A DNA stretch of 64,000 nt from Poecilobothrus nobilitatus (lineage: Eukaryota > Arthropoda > Insecta > Diptera > Dolichopodidae). Location: the NCBI GenBank assembly GCA_947095535.1, contig OX352772.1:111129321-111193320 (forward strand), read 5' to 3'. Below are positions 1-11,112 of the stretch, piece by piece (the first letter of the stretch is position 1; each line of letters begins with the position of its first letter). The notes beneath the pieces are model-generated. The model was not told where the DNA came from, made no database searches, and was given only the letters and a program-made list of their open reading frames with translations. The translations under genes and the position numbers were made by a program.

Positions 1-361
1 ATTTTTGTGAGATCTATCAGCAGTTAAAATTTCATAGCTCTATTTCAAAAAAAATGTGGGGATCTAAAAGTTAGGTGTTCGAGAGCTACCTTAAGGTTTG
101 TTCCAAACTCAACCAAAAAAAATAGGAAACCTACAAATTACTCCCAGAATATTTTGTGTAAATTTAAAAGATTCTAGCCTTCTTAGTTTTTGAGTTAGCG
201 TGCTAATGGACAGGCGGACGGACGGACGTTCGGACTCAAAAGTCTTAGAATTTTTTTCTGATTCGATCCATACCTTTGAAGGTATATCTAGCTCGCTTAT
301 TTCGAGGTGTTACAAACAGAGGAGTCATTTTAATATACCCGATCCTATCGTACGGGTATAA
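1..361 (+). repeat. Family A DINE/mini-me-like element, 3' part
   Basis: This matches the last ~350 bp of the three fuller family A copies at 16657-18219, 18937-20512 and 23947-25508, and the window edge cuts it. It has a short GGAC run near 214-227 and ends with TATACCCG...CGGGTATA (337-360), an 8-bp stem hairpin. Known mini-me/DINE-1 elements of flies have a GTCY microsatellite and similar hairpin ends; assigning this repeat to them is an inference. No coding sequence is present. Confidence 0.75.
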
Positions 362-479
362 AAATAATTCATACATATGGTAATTTTGTACATAATTTGA
401 CATAATTTTAATAGGATGGAGTGCAATAAAATATTTAGTTGTTTTATCAAGTTAAATTATTACAATACATTAACAGAGC

Positions 480-1110
480 TAGATTTGACAAAAACTATAA
501 TTTAATTTTTTCATAATCTAAAACATTTTTTATTTCTGTTTTATCTTTCAATGTAGGTTTGAGATTCATGTTAATGAAGAACATTTCATGATCCAATAGA
601 GAGGTACTGATTATCACAAAATTGTATTGGTATTTATCCAAGTCTGTTATAAAGTGGTCAATAACTGTTTTAGCTGAATTGCTAATTTTGGTAGCATATT
701 CGGGAGTAATTTTGTTATATATGAGAAATCCGTTGCATAACAAAGTATTTGCATATATAGATACTTTGTCGTTGTAGGTGTCAAGTAAGTTTAGATTTAT
801 GTCACCTAGTATTATGGAGTTCTTATATATACTTGTAATTTCATCCAACTTACTAATAAAATCCGATACAAGTGTCTCATGAGATCTATATATTCCTATA
901 ATGTTGATATTATGGTTGCTTAACTTTGTAACTAAAATTTTAGTTGTATTATATTCTTCTTCAAATACAAAATTTGAATCAATATTTTCACTAATGTATA
1001 TAACCAACCCTCCAAATGGCTGAAGCCTATTTGAAAAATAAGGCACATATCCATTTATATTGAAAAATGAATTTTCGCTTTTAAGAAGCCATATTTCAGT
1101 TAGTAAAATT
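480..1110 (-). pseudogene. LINE ORF2 fragment, endonuclease domain
   Basis: This is a fragment of the apurinic-type (EEP) endonuclease of a non-LTR retrotransposon, the enzyme that nicks target DNA to prime reverse transcription. The longest open part is 183 codons (495-1046). The frame stays open upstream to a L-T-E-I-W-L motif near 1100, the usual start of the domain's catalytic region. G-D-I-N lies at 795-806. A D-H pair lies near 590, but the usual serine before it is leucine. No reverse transcriptase follows, because family A sequence begins at 361. It resembles the endonucleases at 54483-55370 and 57469-58197 more than the one at 28667-29020. It is a dead fragment; the clade (jockey-like) is inferred. 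Confidence 0.75.
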
Positions 1111-1324
1111 ATATGTTAGTAATATTAAGATTGGAATTATTGTTTGTGATTGATGTTAGGTTGCATGTCCTTTCATATGCACAACGTTTTTATTAGTAGA
1201 AGTGTTCATAGCATTATCGAAGACAATTTATTATTACAAAATATGAAGAGAAAGAGATAAAAAAAAAAAAAATAGCAATAACGCAAAAAATATAATACAA
1301 TAAATATCAAAAAAAAACGAGAAA

Positions 1325-1385
1325 GAGTGTAGTAGAGTAGACTGTGTCAACTCTGGGATACCCGTATGAACGTAATATATCCTAT
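1325..1385 (+). repeat. Diverged family A 5' end
   Basis: The stretch with gtcaactctgggatacccgt resembles the conserved start of family A (gtcaactcttagatacccgt at 16677 and the other copies). Homology is lost after about 1380. It could be the stump of an older copy. Confidence 0.4.
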
Positions 1386-1390
1386 TTCTA

Positions 1391-2000
1391 TAAAACTTGA
1401 TCATCTTTTAAAAACATTCAGATGTTTTAGTACCGAACTACAGAGATATATTTATAAATTTTGGAGTTGTATGACAGTTACCCGAATCTATTGCGCCTAG
1501 CTTCATTAAGTTCCAAGAGGTGCAAGAAGCCTGAACCGGCTGCTCTAAACCAACCAAATTTGACAAAAGTTGTTGTCATGTAACTCAACACCTCTTTACT
1601 AAATTTTATATTCCCAGCTTTAATAGACACTGAGTTATTCTCATTTAAACGGATAAGTTGTATGGCAGCTACCCGAACCCGTCGCACCACCACAACCAAA
1701 TTTTGCAAAAGTTGTTGCCATAAAATTTGATCATCATTTGCAAGATTTCAGACGCCTAGCTTTATTAACTTCCAAGAGGTGTAAGAAGCCTGAACCGGCT
1801 TTTCTAGACCAACCAAATTTTGCAAAAGTTGTTGGCATGTAACTCGACACCTCTTTACTAAATTTCAGATTCCTAGCTTCAATAAACGCTGAGTTATTCT
1901 TATTTAAACGGAGAAGTTGTATTGCAGCTACCCGAACCCGCCCACCAACACAACCAAATTTTATAGAAGTTGTTGCAATAAAACTTGGTAAAGAGGAGAT
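1391..2000. repeat. Two-copy tandem repeat, ~260-bp unit
   Basis: The phrase gcctagctt(c/t)attaa occurs at ~1494 and ~1754, with long matching flanks (ccaagaggtg, gaaccggct, accaaccaaattt), giving a period of about 260 bp. A third partial match to ggcagctacccgaacc occurs near 1924. Open frames on the minus strand here (1478-1708, 1734-2159) are by-products of the repeat and resemble no protein I know. Confidence 0.7.
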
Positions 2001-2164
2001 AATATTTTTTAGAGTCGAGATTTTAGTATTGAATCGGTCTCCACGTGTAACATAATGAATATAAAAATTAATTATAAAATTCACGTGCGCCGTGTGTACA
2101 TAAAAATATACTTTGCGATAAAATAAGTATATATGTGATAAGATAAGTTTATAATGCAACCATT

Positions 2165-3060
2165 TTAAAAATAAAAGTTTAATAAATGTATGAAGAATAA
2201 AAAGTGAAATAAGTGCGTAATAAAATGTAAAAAAAAAAAAAAAATTTAAAATTATTATTAAAATTATTATTAAAATGTAAAAAGAGAGTAAAATTATTAT
2301 TGAAAAAAAATTTATTGCGTAAAAAAATATTTTATGTGATAGTGTAAGTATACCTACAGTAAGAAAATATGAAAATATATTAAAAATAAAAGTTAAATAA
2401 ATATAAAATAAATAAAAAATGAATAAATAAGTGCGTAATAAAAAATAAAATAAGAATTATTATGGAAAAAAAAATATAGTTGCATAGAAAAAATGGTGCT
2501 CTTCAACAAGTAACCATATTTAATGTGGGCAAGTATGGGCCCATATTTATATATTGCGAGGTATATATGAACAAATAAGCATATGCGTGCTTATTACATA
2601 TACTTATACATATCATATAGCATGGTTAAAAGTAGCAATAATGTTAATAAAAACAATGCAGCACGAAAATAAAAAATTTGAAAAAATCTAGTAACTAAGT
2701 TTTTGTAAAAACACAGAATAATAAGTGAATATATAAGTGCTGAATGACAATTAAAAAAAAAAAATAAAAATTGTTTTTAATAAAAATAATGTAAGTTTTA
2801 AAATGAATTGTTTTTTTAGTGATATAGAAACAAGTTGAATTATTTAACAAGTAACCATATTTAATATGTGCATGTATGGGCCCAAATTTATACAAGCCGA
2901 TGTATATATTAACAAACAAGCATATGGATCCATACCTACACATATTATATAGCATGATTAAAAGCATTACTAATAGAAATTAAAACAATAGCAGCAAAAA
3001 AATAAAAAAGTTTGAAACAAAATGGTAAGTGAAACACTCAATTGCTAAAAATGAAATTAA
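2165..3060. repeat. AT-rich degenerate tandem repeats
   Basis: There is no credible gene here. The segment aacaagtaaccatatttaat plus about 180 bp after it occurs at ~2500 and again at ~2846 (period ~347 bp). A shorter pair around agtgcgtaataaaa lies at ~2210 and ~2430. The sequence is A-rich on the plus strand and sits just 3' of the minus-strand LINE ORF1 remnant, so it may be LINE untranslated sequence; that is a guess. Confidence 0.5.
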
Positions 3061-3099
3061 AACTAAATAAAATAAATAAAAAAAAATTTTAAGAATTAA

Positions 3100-3765
3100 A
3101 TAAAGAAAGTGATTACATACTAAATATATTTTTATTTTTGTGATATCATTAAAGTTTAAAATACTATATGTTTTGCTGGCATTATTCTGACGCATAAAAA
3201 TAGTCAGAAAATTTAATTCAGACAGGTTTATCTTCTGGTATTTCATCTTTAATTTTGTTTAAAATGTTTCGAAATTGTTTATTTTCTAGACCCGATGGTA
3301 AACCAGCTACAACCATATTGTTTTTCCGATCCAGCTGGATTGGTTCGTCCATGAATGCCTCCATGTTGTTTACTTTAATCTCCATATTTTTTTATATTCC
3401 TCTAAGTGATCAATCTTCGTAATAAGTAATTTATTCTCTTTTTTAATTGAAGCACATTCTTTAAGTGCATTGTCTAGTTTATCAGCCAAAAACATCTGTG
3501 ACGTGCGAATTTCAGATACCGCACATCCCAAAGCTTTCATATAAATTGCCATCCTTTCCAGTGTGCAATTGGAGAAATCAAATGTAACTAATTCATTTGA
3601 TTCATCCACTTCATTTAACGAAGACTCGTTTAAATCTTCAAGCACTACCAGTGACTCATTCAATTGTCAAGCACAGTCTGAACATTTCCAAATTATGATT
3701 CCAGATTTAACGAGATCATAAGTATTATCTGAAATCATTGCACATCTTGTATTTTGTTATAATAT
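3100..3765 (-). pseudogene. LINE ORF1-like remnant (zinc finger plus coiled coil)
   Basis: Read on the minus strand, the segment begins near 3750 with a partial zinc-finger motif (W-K-C-S-D-C-A just before a stop at ~3664). A 97-residue Asp/Glu/Leu-rich stretch with heptad-like spacing follows (3370-3663). After a frame change come R-K-N-N-M-V-V-A-G-L-P residues near 3310. PHD-type fingers, a coiled coil and an N-x-V-x-x-G-L-P motif are typical of ORF1 proteins (RNA-binding chaperones) of some LINE clades. The copy is broken by at least one stop and one frameshift. It could belong to the same LINE group as the ORF1 at 29090-31055, which also starts with a Cys-rich finger. Confidence 0.5.
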
Positions 3766-3822
3766 ATAAAAATATTATTTGCAGTACAAATAATATAAAT
3801 ACAATTGCAGTTAAACGGAACA

Positions 3823-4255
3823 TTTTTAAACTTTATTTTAGACATAAATGATCTCTACGCAAAAGTTTTTCCCATATTAAGGTTTCATATATTATTTATT
3901 TTGAAATTTAATATCCGTTAAAGTTTTTAAACTTTTTTTTTAAAACATAGATCTCAAGGCAAAAGTTTTCGCCATATTAAACTTTCATATATTATTTAGT
4001 TTAAAATATAATATCCGTTAAAGTTTTCAAACTTTTCTACATACATATCTACTCAAAAACTTTCCACATATCAAATTTTCATATATTTAGTTTAATATAT
4101 AAAAAGTTTTCTACATATTAAACTTTCATATATTTAGTTTAATTAATATATAAAAAAACCGATAAAGATTTTAAACTTTTATTTAAAACATAATGATCTC
4201 AACGAAAAAAAAGTTTTCTACATATTAAACTTTCATATATTCAATTATATTATAC
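3823..4255. repeat. ~101-bp minisatellite-like tandem array
   Basis: The anchor ttttaaactttt recurs at about 3823, 3924, 4024 and 4168, and each is followed by aaagttttc.(c/t)acatatta and catatatta/tttagttt. Spacings are 101, 100 and 144 bp, the last containing an extra partial unit. Copies are imperfect. The array ends where retrotransposon sequence of copy 1 begins to be recognisable (~4440). The 185 bp between hold no gene that I can see. Confidence 0.75.
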
Positions 4256-4679
4256 CTAAACCGCAAGCCTTTCTAAATTTCAAATTAAAAATTAACTCTT
4301 GAAACTTAAATCTTTACCTTCATTTAGTTCGTGTCTTTACTATACGTATTAGCTTTACCTACATTACTGAAAACTCCGAAAAAGCTTTGCCAGAATCCAC
4401 AAATTTATATTACTCCGAAAAAACTGTGCCAGAAGCCCCATATCTCTACTACTATTCTCATGCTGTGAATTATCAAAATTTCAAAGGACCAAAATAGATG
4501 GTCAGATAAATAAAATACAAAGAATACTTCATACAGAAACCGAGAAAACAGGTGATGAACAACATTACAATAAACGTTGCACATGCAATACTCAGGCAGA
4601 AAAAAATAGTAATAGCAATATTCCCACTAGTAACCAACATTTTTTAGACTAGATAGTTCTTCCCATTCCTTGAATATGA

Positions 4680-4770
4680 AGCGAAGAACGGAAAGATATT
4701 AAAATTCTTAATAGACACTTGTTCTAATATGAATTATATCCAATCTTATTTAGTAAAGAATCTTATACAA
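4680..4770 (+). pseudogene. Retroviral-type aspartic protease remnant, copy 1
   Basis: The active-site tripeptide, D-T-G in the sister copy (40340-40348), reads D-T-C here (4714-4722), so the catalytic glycine is lost. Flanking residues (F/I-L-I-D-T and S-N-x-N-Y-I) match between the copies. In the intact family this enzyme cleaves the Gag-Pol polyprotein; this copy cannot be active. Confidence 0.65.
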
Positions 4771-5229
4771 CAATAAAGAATTCTATGCAACATACAAAGC
4801 ATTCTATGCAAATTCAAAGCATTTCTACAACAAAGCATTCTATGCAAATTCAGTTGGTGAAAATATTCTTATTTCACACCACTTCCTTTTTAATCCATTT
4901 AACAACGATATTCCTAAGTTAAAATTTTTTATTTTACCCCGAATACCAATGACATTCGATGGAATAATAGAAAATGATAGTCTTAGAGAATTAAATACAG
5001 TTATAAATAATAAAGACAATTATATTACAATATATTCAAAATTTGAAATTCCAATTAAACAGTATATTACGTACGATATCAATTAACAATATTAATATAA
5101 GAAATTCTCATTTAACGGAAAATCAAACTTAATAATCTTATTAATGATAGTCCACATTTATTCGCATATCCAAATGAAAGATTTACATATGCCATAACTG
5201 TTAAAGCTGAAATTAGAACTTCCATATCA

Positions 5230-6575
5230 CACCCCATTTATTCTAAATCATATCCATATCCGCTGTGTTTAAAAGACGAAGTAGAAAAACAGATAAAAGA
5301 ACTTTTACCAGATGGTATTATCAGACCTTGACAGTCACCATATAATTCGCCCGTATGGATAGCACAAAAAAAAGAAGATGCTTCGAGAATAAATAAACAT
5401 AGATTAGTTATTGATTATAGAAAATTAAATAATATAACAATAGCCGATAAATATCCAATACCCGACATTAACGAAGTATTAGCCAATTTAGGGCAAAATA
5501 AACTTTTTTCAGTGATCAATTTAAAAAGTGGTTTTCACCAAATCTTATTAAAAGAAAAAGCAATGGCATTTTCGGTAAATAACGGAAAATAATAATTTAC
5601 TCGTCTCCCTTTGAACTTAAAAATGCTCCTTCAATATTTCAAAGAGCTCTTGACGATATTCTTAGAGAACATATCAGTAAAAGATGCTATGTTTATATAG
5701 ATGATATAATCATATTTGGAAGGAATAAGAAAGAACATTTCGAAAATTTAAATGTTATTTTTCTCACCTTGGAGAAAGCTGATATGAAAATACAGTTAGA
5801 GAAAAGTAAATTTCTAAAGACTGAGATTGAATTTTTAGGATTTATAGTATCCCTAGAAGGAATAAAAGCAAATCCAAAAAAAGTAGAAGCAATTTGTGAT
5901 TTGTCATGTCCTAAAACTTTGAAAGATTTAAGATCTTTCCTGGGAATGCCAGGGTATTACAGGCGATTTATAAAATAATATTCTAAAATTGCAAAACCCC
6001 TGACATCTCTTTTAAGAGGGGAAGCAGGTCGTGTTTCCAAAACTAAATCAAGAAACACACCTGTCATTTTTAATGAAGAAGCTTTGAAAGCATTTGAAAT
6101 TTTAAAAAATTCTCTAATTTCAAAATAAGTATTACTAGCACATCCAAACTTTAATGAAAGTTTTGAACTAACTACAGACGCATCAGGTTATGCTATTGGT
6201 GCTGTGCTTTCTCAAAATAAGAAACCTATAACATTTCTATCAAGAACATTGATAAAAACCGAGTAATCTTATGCAACAAATGAAAAAGAGATGCTTGCTC
6301 TAACCTCTTTAAAAAATTTCCTATACGGATTAAAAACAGTTACTACATTTACAGATCAATTACAATTACTACATTTAAAATACAAGCCTGGCCATACAAG
6401 CATTTTCGCTGACGCATTGTCAAGACTAATACCAGGGACACAAAATAATGCATTAACCACCACTGATCACAGTGATGATAGTTCTCCACAAAATTTAATA
6501 CCATTTATAGAAACTCTAATAAATGGTTTTAGAAATCAATTAATAATAAAAATTGGCCAAAATATTATGAGTTAG
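5230..6575 (+). pseudogene. Reverse transcriptase and RNase H remnant, copy 1
   Basis: The region reads as a Ty3/gypsy Pol with several in-frame stops (for example at ~5328, ~5590, 5976 and ~6126). Visible landmarks are S-P-Y-N-S-P-V-W near 5335, L-V-I-D-Y-R-K-L near 5410, the Y-I-D-D polymerase box near 5693-5704, the thumb region with L-R-S-F-L-G near 5930, and the RNase H start T-T-D-A-S near 6172. The RNase H segment is shortened internally: after F-T-D-Q it joins directly to the Y-K-P-G-H-T end near 6380, where the sister copy has about 20 more residues. The longest open pieces are 5769-5978 and 6291-6575. It is dead. Confidence 0.85.
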
Positions 6576-6895
6576 TTAATCTATTCCCAAAATATAATAG
6601 ACATATCATAACACAAGAAAAATTAACTGAAAATGATTTAATTAAGATTTTGAAAAGTTATCTTAATCCAAATATATTAAATGGAATTATGACAGAAGAA
6701 AATATAATTTGAAAAATTCAAAATATCTATCCCTTACATTTTCAAGACTACAAAATAAGATTCACTAGGATCTTAGTAAAAGACGTTGCAAACTAATCCC
6801 AACAAAAAGAAATTATTGCTTCAACACATCGTTGTGCACATAGAAATGATGAAGAAAATAGATTACAAATAATTGAAAGGTATTATTTTCCAAAA

Positions 6896-8128
6896 TTGTC
6901 TAGCAAATTGAGGAATTTTGCAAAAAATTGCTCAATCTGCAAAGAAAATAAATATGACCGACATCCAAATACTCCGGAAATACTCCGGAAAAAGAAAATG
7001 ATAAATAATTTGCTAGAGAATAATAATAAACAAGCAGTAATAAATAATCTTTACAATAATAAATTAAATAATATAACTAATATTACTAACGCAATATTAG
7101 AATCAATTAAACATAATAATATTATTGACAATCAAGCTATATTTAAACTGCAACATAAAATCAAATTATTAAAAGAAGAAATTATTAATATTAAATACAG
7201 TACTCATTGGGCTAAACTAGGTATGATCAATTCTTTTTTAGTATCAGAAGTAGAAGTAGAAACGATTACTAAATGTTTAGATAATGAAAAGCTTCCTTAT
7301 GCTACAGCAGAAGAAGCTTTAGATTTTGCAAATATTCAAATTATAACTAATGGTACTAGTATATTGTATGTATTAGAAATTCCTTTAACTAAATTAGAAA
7401 CTTGTAATACATTATTAATAAAACCAATTAAATTTAAAAATGTTATAAATCAAATAGAATTTAAGGAAATACTTTCAGATAACAAAAAATTGTACGGAAT
7501 AAAACGAAATTGTAATAAAATAAATGATTTAACAATTTGTAATAAAAAGAATATTGTTAACATAGAAAATTCCGCTTGTATTAAAAATCTATTTAAAAGC
7601 AAAAACTCCATATACAACACCACCAACAACCACCACATACCAACCAAAGAGAAGATACACCAAGGCGTAATTTTACTAAATCAGTTTAACGGTGAAATCA
7701 TTATAGGGATCGAAATACGCAACATGACTGGCACATATCTTATAAAGTTTCACAACGTCACAATTTCAATAATGGGGAACACATTTACTTCAAAAGAAAT
7801 AGTAACAATAGAATTATTACCTCCTATCCTTCAACCTAAGTCAATACATGGTGATTTTCGTGACCACTTATCTTTCGAATTCTGGAAGAAAGTTCACATC
7901 AATAATACCAAAGAAATAGAGCTCCTACAAGCAGAAAAATCATTCAACGAAGCTATCAGTTATGGATCATCAACAACAGTAGTTATAGTATTAATCATCA
8001 TAACTATTAACACAATATTAAAAAAACGACGTAGTGTAACAATCAAAAACATAACTAATAAACAAATCACACAACAGAATACAGCTAGTCAACAGGAGCA
8101 AAAACAACCACAGATAATTTTAAATTAA
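6896..8128 (+). pseudogene. Fused integrase-stub/env reading frame, copy 1
   Basis: A 410-codon open frame was made by deletion. Its first ~25 codons encode the C-x-x-C end of the integrase zinc-binding region. After the junction at 6970-6991 it encodes the C-terminal two thirds of an errantivirus-type envelope protein, aligned with 47900-49060 in the other copy. A hydrophobic membrane span lies near 7970-8025, followed by a basic K-K-R-R tail (8023-8034). Several N-x-S/T sites are present. In the family Env is a membrane glycoprotein; here the N-terminal part and cleavage region are gone, so a functional product is not expected. The long open frame may be chance survival. Confidence 0.7.
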
Positions 8129-8152
8129 CATGAAATGAAGACATTTGAATTT

Positions 8153-8930
8153 AAAGGTGGAGGAGTTAACTACGTTGATAATATTCAATACTAAAATATT
8201 ATAAAAATTCCATAAATAAAAATTATCTAGCAAAATTCTAAATTTTAAATAACAAATAAATAATTTTCTTTATTCTTTAAACTTGAAATATTATGTCATA
8301 GTATTTTGCTTAATTAGCATTTAAGTACTTGAATGAAATTACTATAAGAAATTACTATAAAATACAAAGAACCTCAATCGTAAATAAAAATGTGTTCAAA
8401 CAAATTGTAATTTGACACTTTAAAGAAAAACAATAAAAAATTATTATTTTTAAAGGTTCTCATTATGATAATGTTTAAGTGTTCTAAAAAGAAAGTAGGT
8501 TTTTATTCTTTAACAAGAATTTGTTATTAATAATTTGTACGTTGTTTTGCCTGACAAGCGAAATTTGTATTATAAATTTAAAGTAAAATTCTGCTTGATA
8601 AGAATTCCGCCTATTAGTCACAATAACATTTTTTTAGACCACCAAAGAAATAATGTAATTCTAAATTTTAATGAAAAATCTAGATTATCAGTTCTAGGAA
8701 ATGTAATGATAATCTAGATAAATCAATGTAATAATAATATAAATTCTTAAGAAATAGTAACCTAAATTTATAAGAGAAAACTGTACTTTTAACAAAATTT
8801 TTACTATAAATAGTCAAAAAATAATTCAAATAAATTATTATTATTTTGTTAATAAACCAAGGAGGATTATCTCCTTTTAAAATTGTTATATTTCGTTGCT
8901 TTTTATTTTCTATTATTTAAAATAGATTAA
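8153..8930 (+). repeat. Polypurine tract and putative 3' LTR start, copy 1
   Basis: AAAGGTGGAGG at 8153-8163 is followed by AGTTAAC at 8164, matching the layout of the sister copy (GAAGAGGGAAG then AGTTACC at 49982). The following ~760 AT-rich bases hold no gene and do not resemble the sister LTR. I could not find a matching LTR end or a 5' partner, so the right boundary is arbitrary and set where the satellite starts. Confidence 0.45.
8678..8719. other. Perfect 13-bp stem-loop
   Basis: ATCTAGATTATCA (8678-8690) and its exact reverse complement (8707-8719) are separated by 16 bases. It lies within the putative LTR of copy 1. Function is unknown. Confidence 0.7.
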
Positions 8931-8934
8931 TTTA

Positions 8935-9605
8935 TAACACAAAATTGATTTTGTTGTTATTTTCTTCTTTTCTTTTTTCTTCAGAGAATATAATGAAAAA
9001 ACATAGAAATGAGTATGGATACATATACATTATCCATATTTGATATTACTATTTAGTAGTATGTATAATGAATACATATTCATTATTCTACTCTTTGGAA
9101 TTTGTGCTATTTTTCTTTATTTCACTTTTTGTATAACACAAAATTGATTTTGTTGTTATTTTTTTCTTTTCTTTTTTCTTTGGAACATTCAATGAGAAAA
9201 CATATAAATGAGTATTCATACATATTTGATATTACTATTAAGTATAGTCTGTATAATGAATACATACTCATTATTCTACTCTTTGGAATTTGTAGTCTTT
9301 TTATTTGTTACGCTTTTTGTATAACACAAAATTGATTTTGTTGTTATTTTCTTCTTTTCTTTTTGGTTTTCAGAACATGCAATGAAACAACATAGAAATG
9401 AGTAATTTATACATACATATTTGATATTACTATTTAGTAGTATGTATAATGTATACATAACATACTCATTATTCTATTCTTTGGAATTTGTACTCTTTTT
9501 CTTTATTTCGTTTTTTGTATAACACAAAATTGATTTTGTTGTTATTTTCTCCTTTTCTTTTTCTCTGGAACATTCAATGAAAAAGCATAGAACTGAGTAT
9601 TTATA
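8935..9605. repeat. 195-bp satellite, cluster 1 (about 3.4 units)
   Basis: TAACACAAAATTGATTTTG starts units at 8935, 9133, 9322 and 9520, so the periods are 198, 189 and 198 bp. Each unit carries a pyrimidine run, a motif like aacattcaatgaaaaaacat, then gatattactatttagtagta and a cattattctactctttggaa block. ACAAAATTGATTTTGT is a short dyad in every unit. The fourth unit breaks off at ~9605. The same unit recurs at 12490-12693 and 13470-13660. Confidence 0.85.
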
Positions 9606-10372
9606 CCGAGACTCACATCAATTATCAGGCCATGAAGTGCAGAGAGTAAAAGCTTAATAAGGGGCCAGCTTTTAACAAATTTACACGTAGTCTTATGGAA
9701 AAAAATAGGGGGCCGACTATAAATCTTGAAATAATACAAAAACCATTTACTTTATTCAATTTGGTCCAAAGAGAAAATTAAAGTCGCATCTTTTTTACAT
9801 AATTCATTAAAGAAAAATTTTTTAAAATATAATATTTTCATTCATAAATATTCATTTGAAAAATTGTCTTCCTTTAAATTTTTTATTTTAAAAGCTTCTT
9901 AAAGTTCTTAAGATTCGAGTCTCGTGAAAATCAATGAGAGTGTTTTTATAGTACACTACTGGTAACAAAAAAAGTTTTAATGACAATTTTGATTTTAAAT
10001 TAACTTAGTAAAAATTTTTATTAAATTTTAAAAATAAAAAATTATTAACTGAAATATAAGTTATTGTGAAATAAGCAAAAATTAAATAATATTTATATAA
10101 GTAATAATTTATAATATCTAAAAATTTTTCCCATTCCCACACCACCTTTGAGGTAGGGAATATGGAGCGTTTTTTTTTAAAGTGGTGTTCCCAATAGGCC
10201 TAATCCCCTCAATTCTAAAAAAAACAGTGTAATATTTATGAAGTAGAAACAAAAATATTAATAAAAAAACAATAAATAAAAAAAATATCACAAAATTCAA
10301 AATTAACAAAATATCACGAAATTAAAAAATATCACAAAAAATTATATAACCCTTCTTAATTTTGAAATATTT
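9606..10372. other. No gene seen; AT-rich spacer
   Basis: I see no reading frame resembling a protein. A weak inverted repeat around cacaccaccttt (10138) and aaagtggtg (10179) is the only structure noticed. The last ~50 bases are probably the 3' untranslated part of the transposase remnant that follows on the minus strand. Confidence 0.4.
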
Positions 10373-10925
10373 TTAATTTGCGATTTTGTCTATTAGATTT
10401 TGATATGCCATTTCCCGTTTTGTGTAATTATTTAATAAAATATTTGCAAATGTTTTACTTATTTGGAAAAAAATTATGCGGCTACTATTGCCGCATTTAC
10501 ACGTCGATTCGAAATCAATGTCATTCATACCCAAACAAAGACTATTTAATGTCAGTTCAATTAGCATTCTTTTTTGATAACTTTGCTCAAAGAAATTTTT
10601 TTTAAATTTGTTTCCCGTAAAATCTCCTAAAAAATTGCTGTCATATGAAATAAAACATAATTTGTCTGATAGTCGGTAAAGAAAGACCTCCTCTGTTAAG
10701 TTCGTCAAAGTAAAATTGCACCCAGCTAGAGAAGGATATAAACGGAATCTATTTTGTAAAGAATCAGTTTGTAATTTGCCTAATAAAACATAGTCCATTT
10801 GAAGCTCCGTTAAGGATAGATGAACTAAATCTATTAATGTTTTAGTAATGAATACTAAAGCATTGAAAGTGTCTTTCGAAAATCTATTTTTATTATCATT
10901 TGTATTCCAAACTGATAACCAATGA
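10373..10925 (-). pseudogene. P-element/THAP9-type transposase C-terminal remnant
   Basis: The frame of 141 codons (10373-10798) stays open upstream to about 10925. The residues F-S-K-D-T-F-N-A-L near 10865, then D-Y-V-L-L-G-K-L-Q-T-D near 10780 and R-F-R-L-Y-P-S-L-A-G near 10735, follow the pattern of the conserved C-terminal block of P-superfamily (THAP-type) transposases, where a (K/R)LxxD(P/S)LE-like motif precedes F-x-x-x-R. A C-K-C pair lies near 10490. There is no N-terminal THAP finger or catalytic core in the window, so this is a fragment of a cut-and-paste transposase. Alternative: a domesticated C-terminal exon, which I cannot exclude from sequence alone. Confidence 0.45.
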
Positions 10926-11112
10926 TAATTCTAAATTTAAAATTGCAACCGAAATAATTATCATTTTGTAAAAAATATAAAATAATATTAGTTTCATTTT
11001 CATTTTACAGAGTTTATATGTATAAAAAATTAAAAAGGGCTATATAAAAAAATAAGATAAAAGACAAAAAAATATAACAATTTATAAAAAACAAAAAAAC
11101 CGTAAATACAAA

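Larger units (their letters stand above)
4440..8163 (+). mobile_element. Errantivirus-like Ty3/gypsy element, copy 1 (internal, decayed)
   Basis: Protease, reverse transcriptase, RNase H, a stub of integrase and most of env lie in order on the plus strand, colinear with the fuller copy at 36718-50398 but clearly divergent from it. No 5' LTR, primer site or gag is found upstream; homology starts around 4440 in the gag-protease boundary. About 1.1 kb of integrase and env 5' sequence is missing at ~6970-6991. A purine tract and a possible LTR start follow at 8153-8170. Many stops make it non-functional. Confidence 0.85.

Noticed and set aside
2695..3246. Two hydrophobic minus-strand ORFs that look like small membrane proteins
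   Set aside because: The sequence is AT-rich and repetitive; Phe/Leu/Ile-rich frames are expected from poly-A/T DNA, and nothing matches a known family.
6896..8128. A 410-codon protein as a functional chimeric gene
   Set aside because: It begins inside the integrase zinc-binding region, is created by a deletion junction, lacks the env N-terminus, and sits in a heavily mutated element. An open frame alone is not evidence of function.
8935..9605. CRISPR-like array (regular ~195-bp spacing)
   Set aside because: The whole unit is repeated, with no short repeat/unique spacer pattern, no cas genes, and the context is eukaryotic. It is a satellite.
9542..9739. A 65-codon minus-strand ORF beside the satellite
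   Set aside because: It starts in satellite sequence, resembles no protein, and its length is unremarkable.
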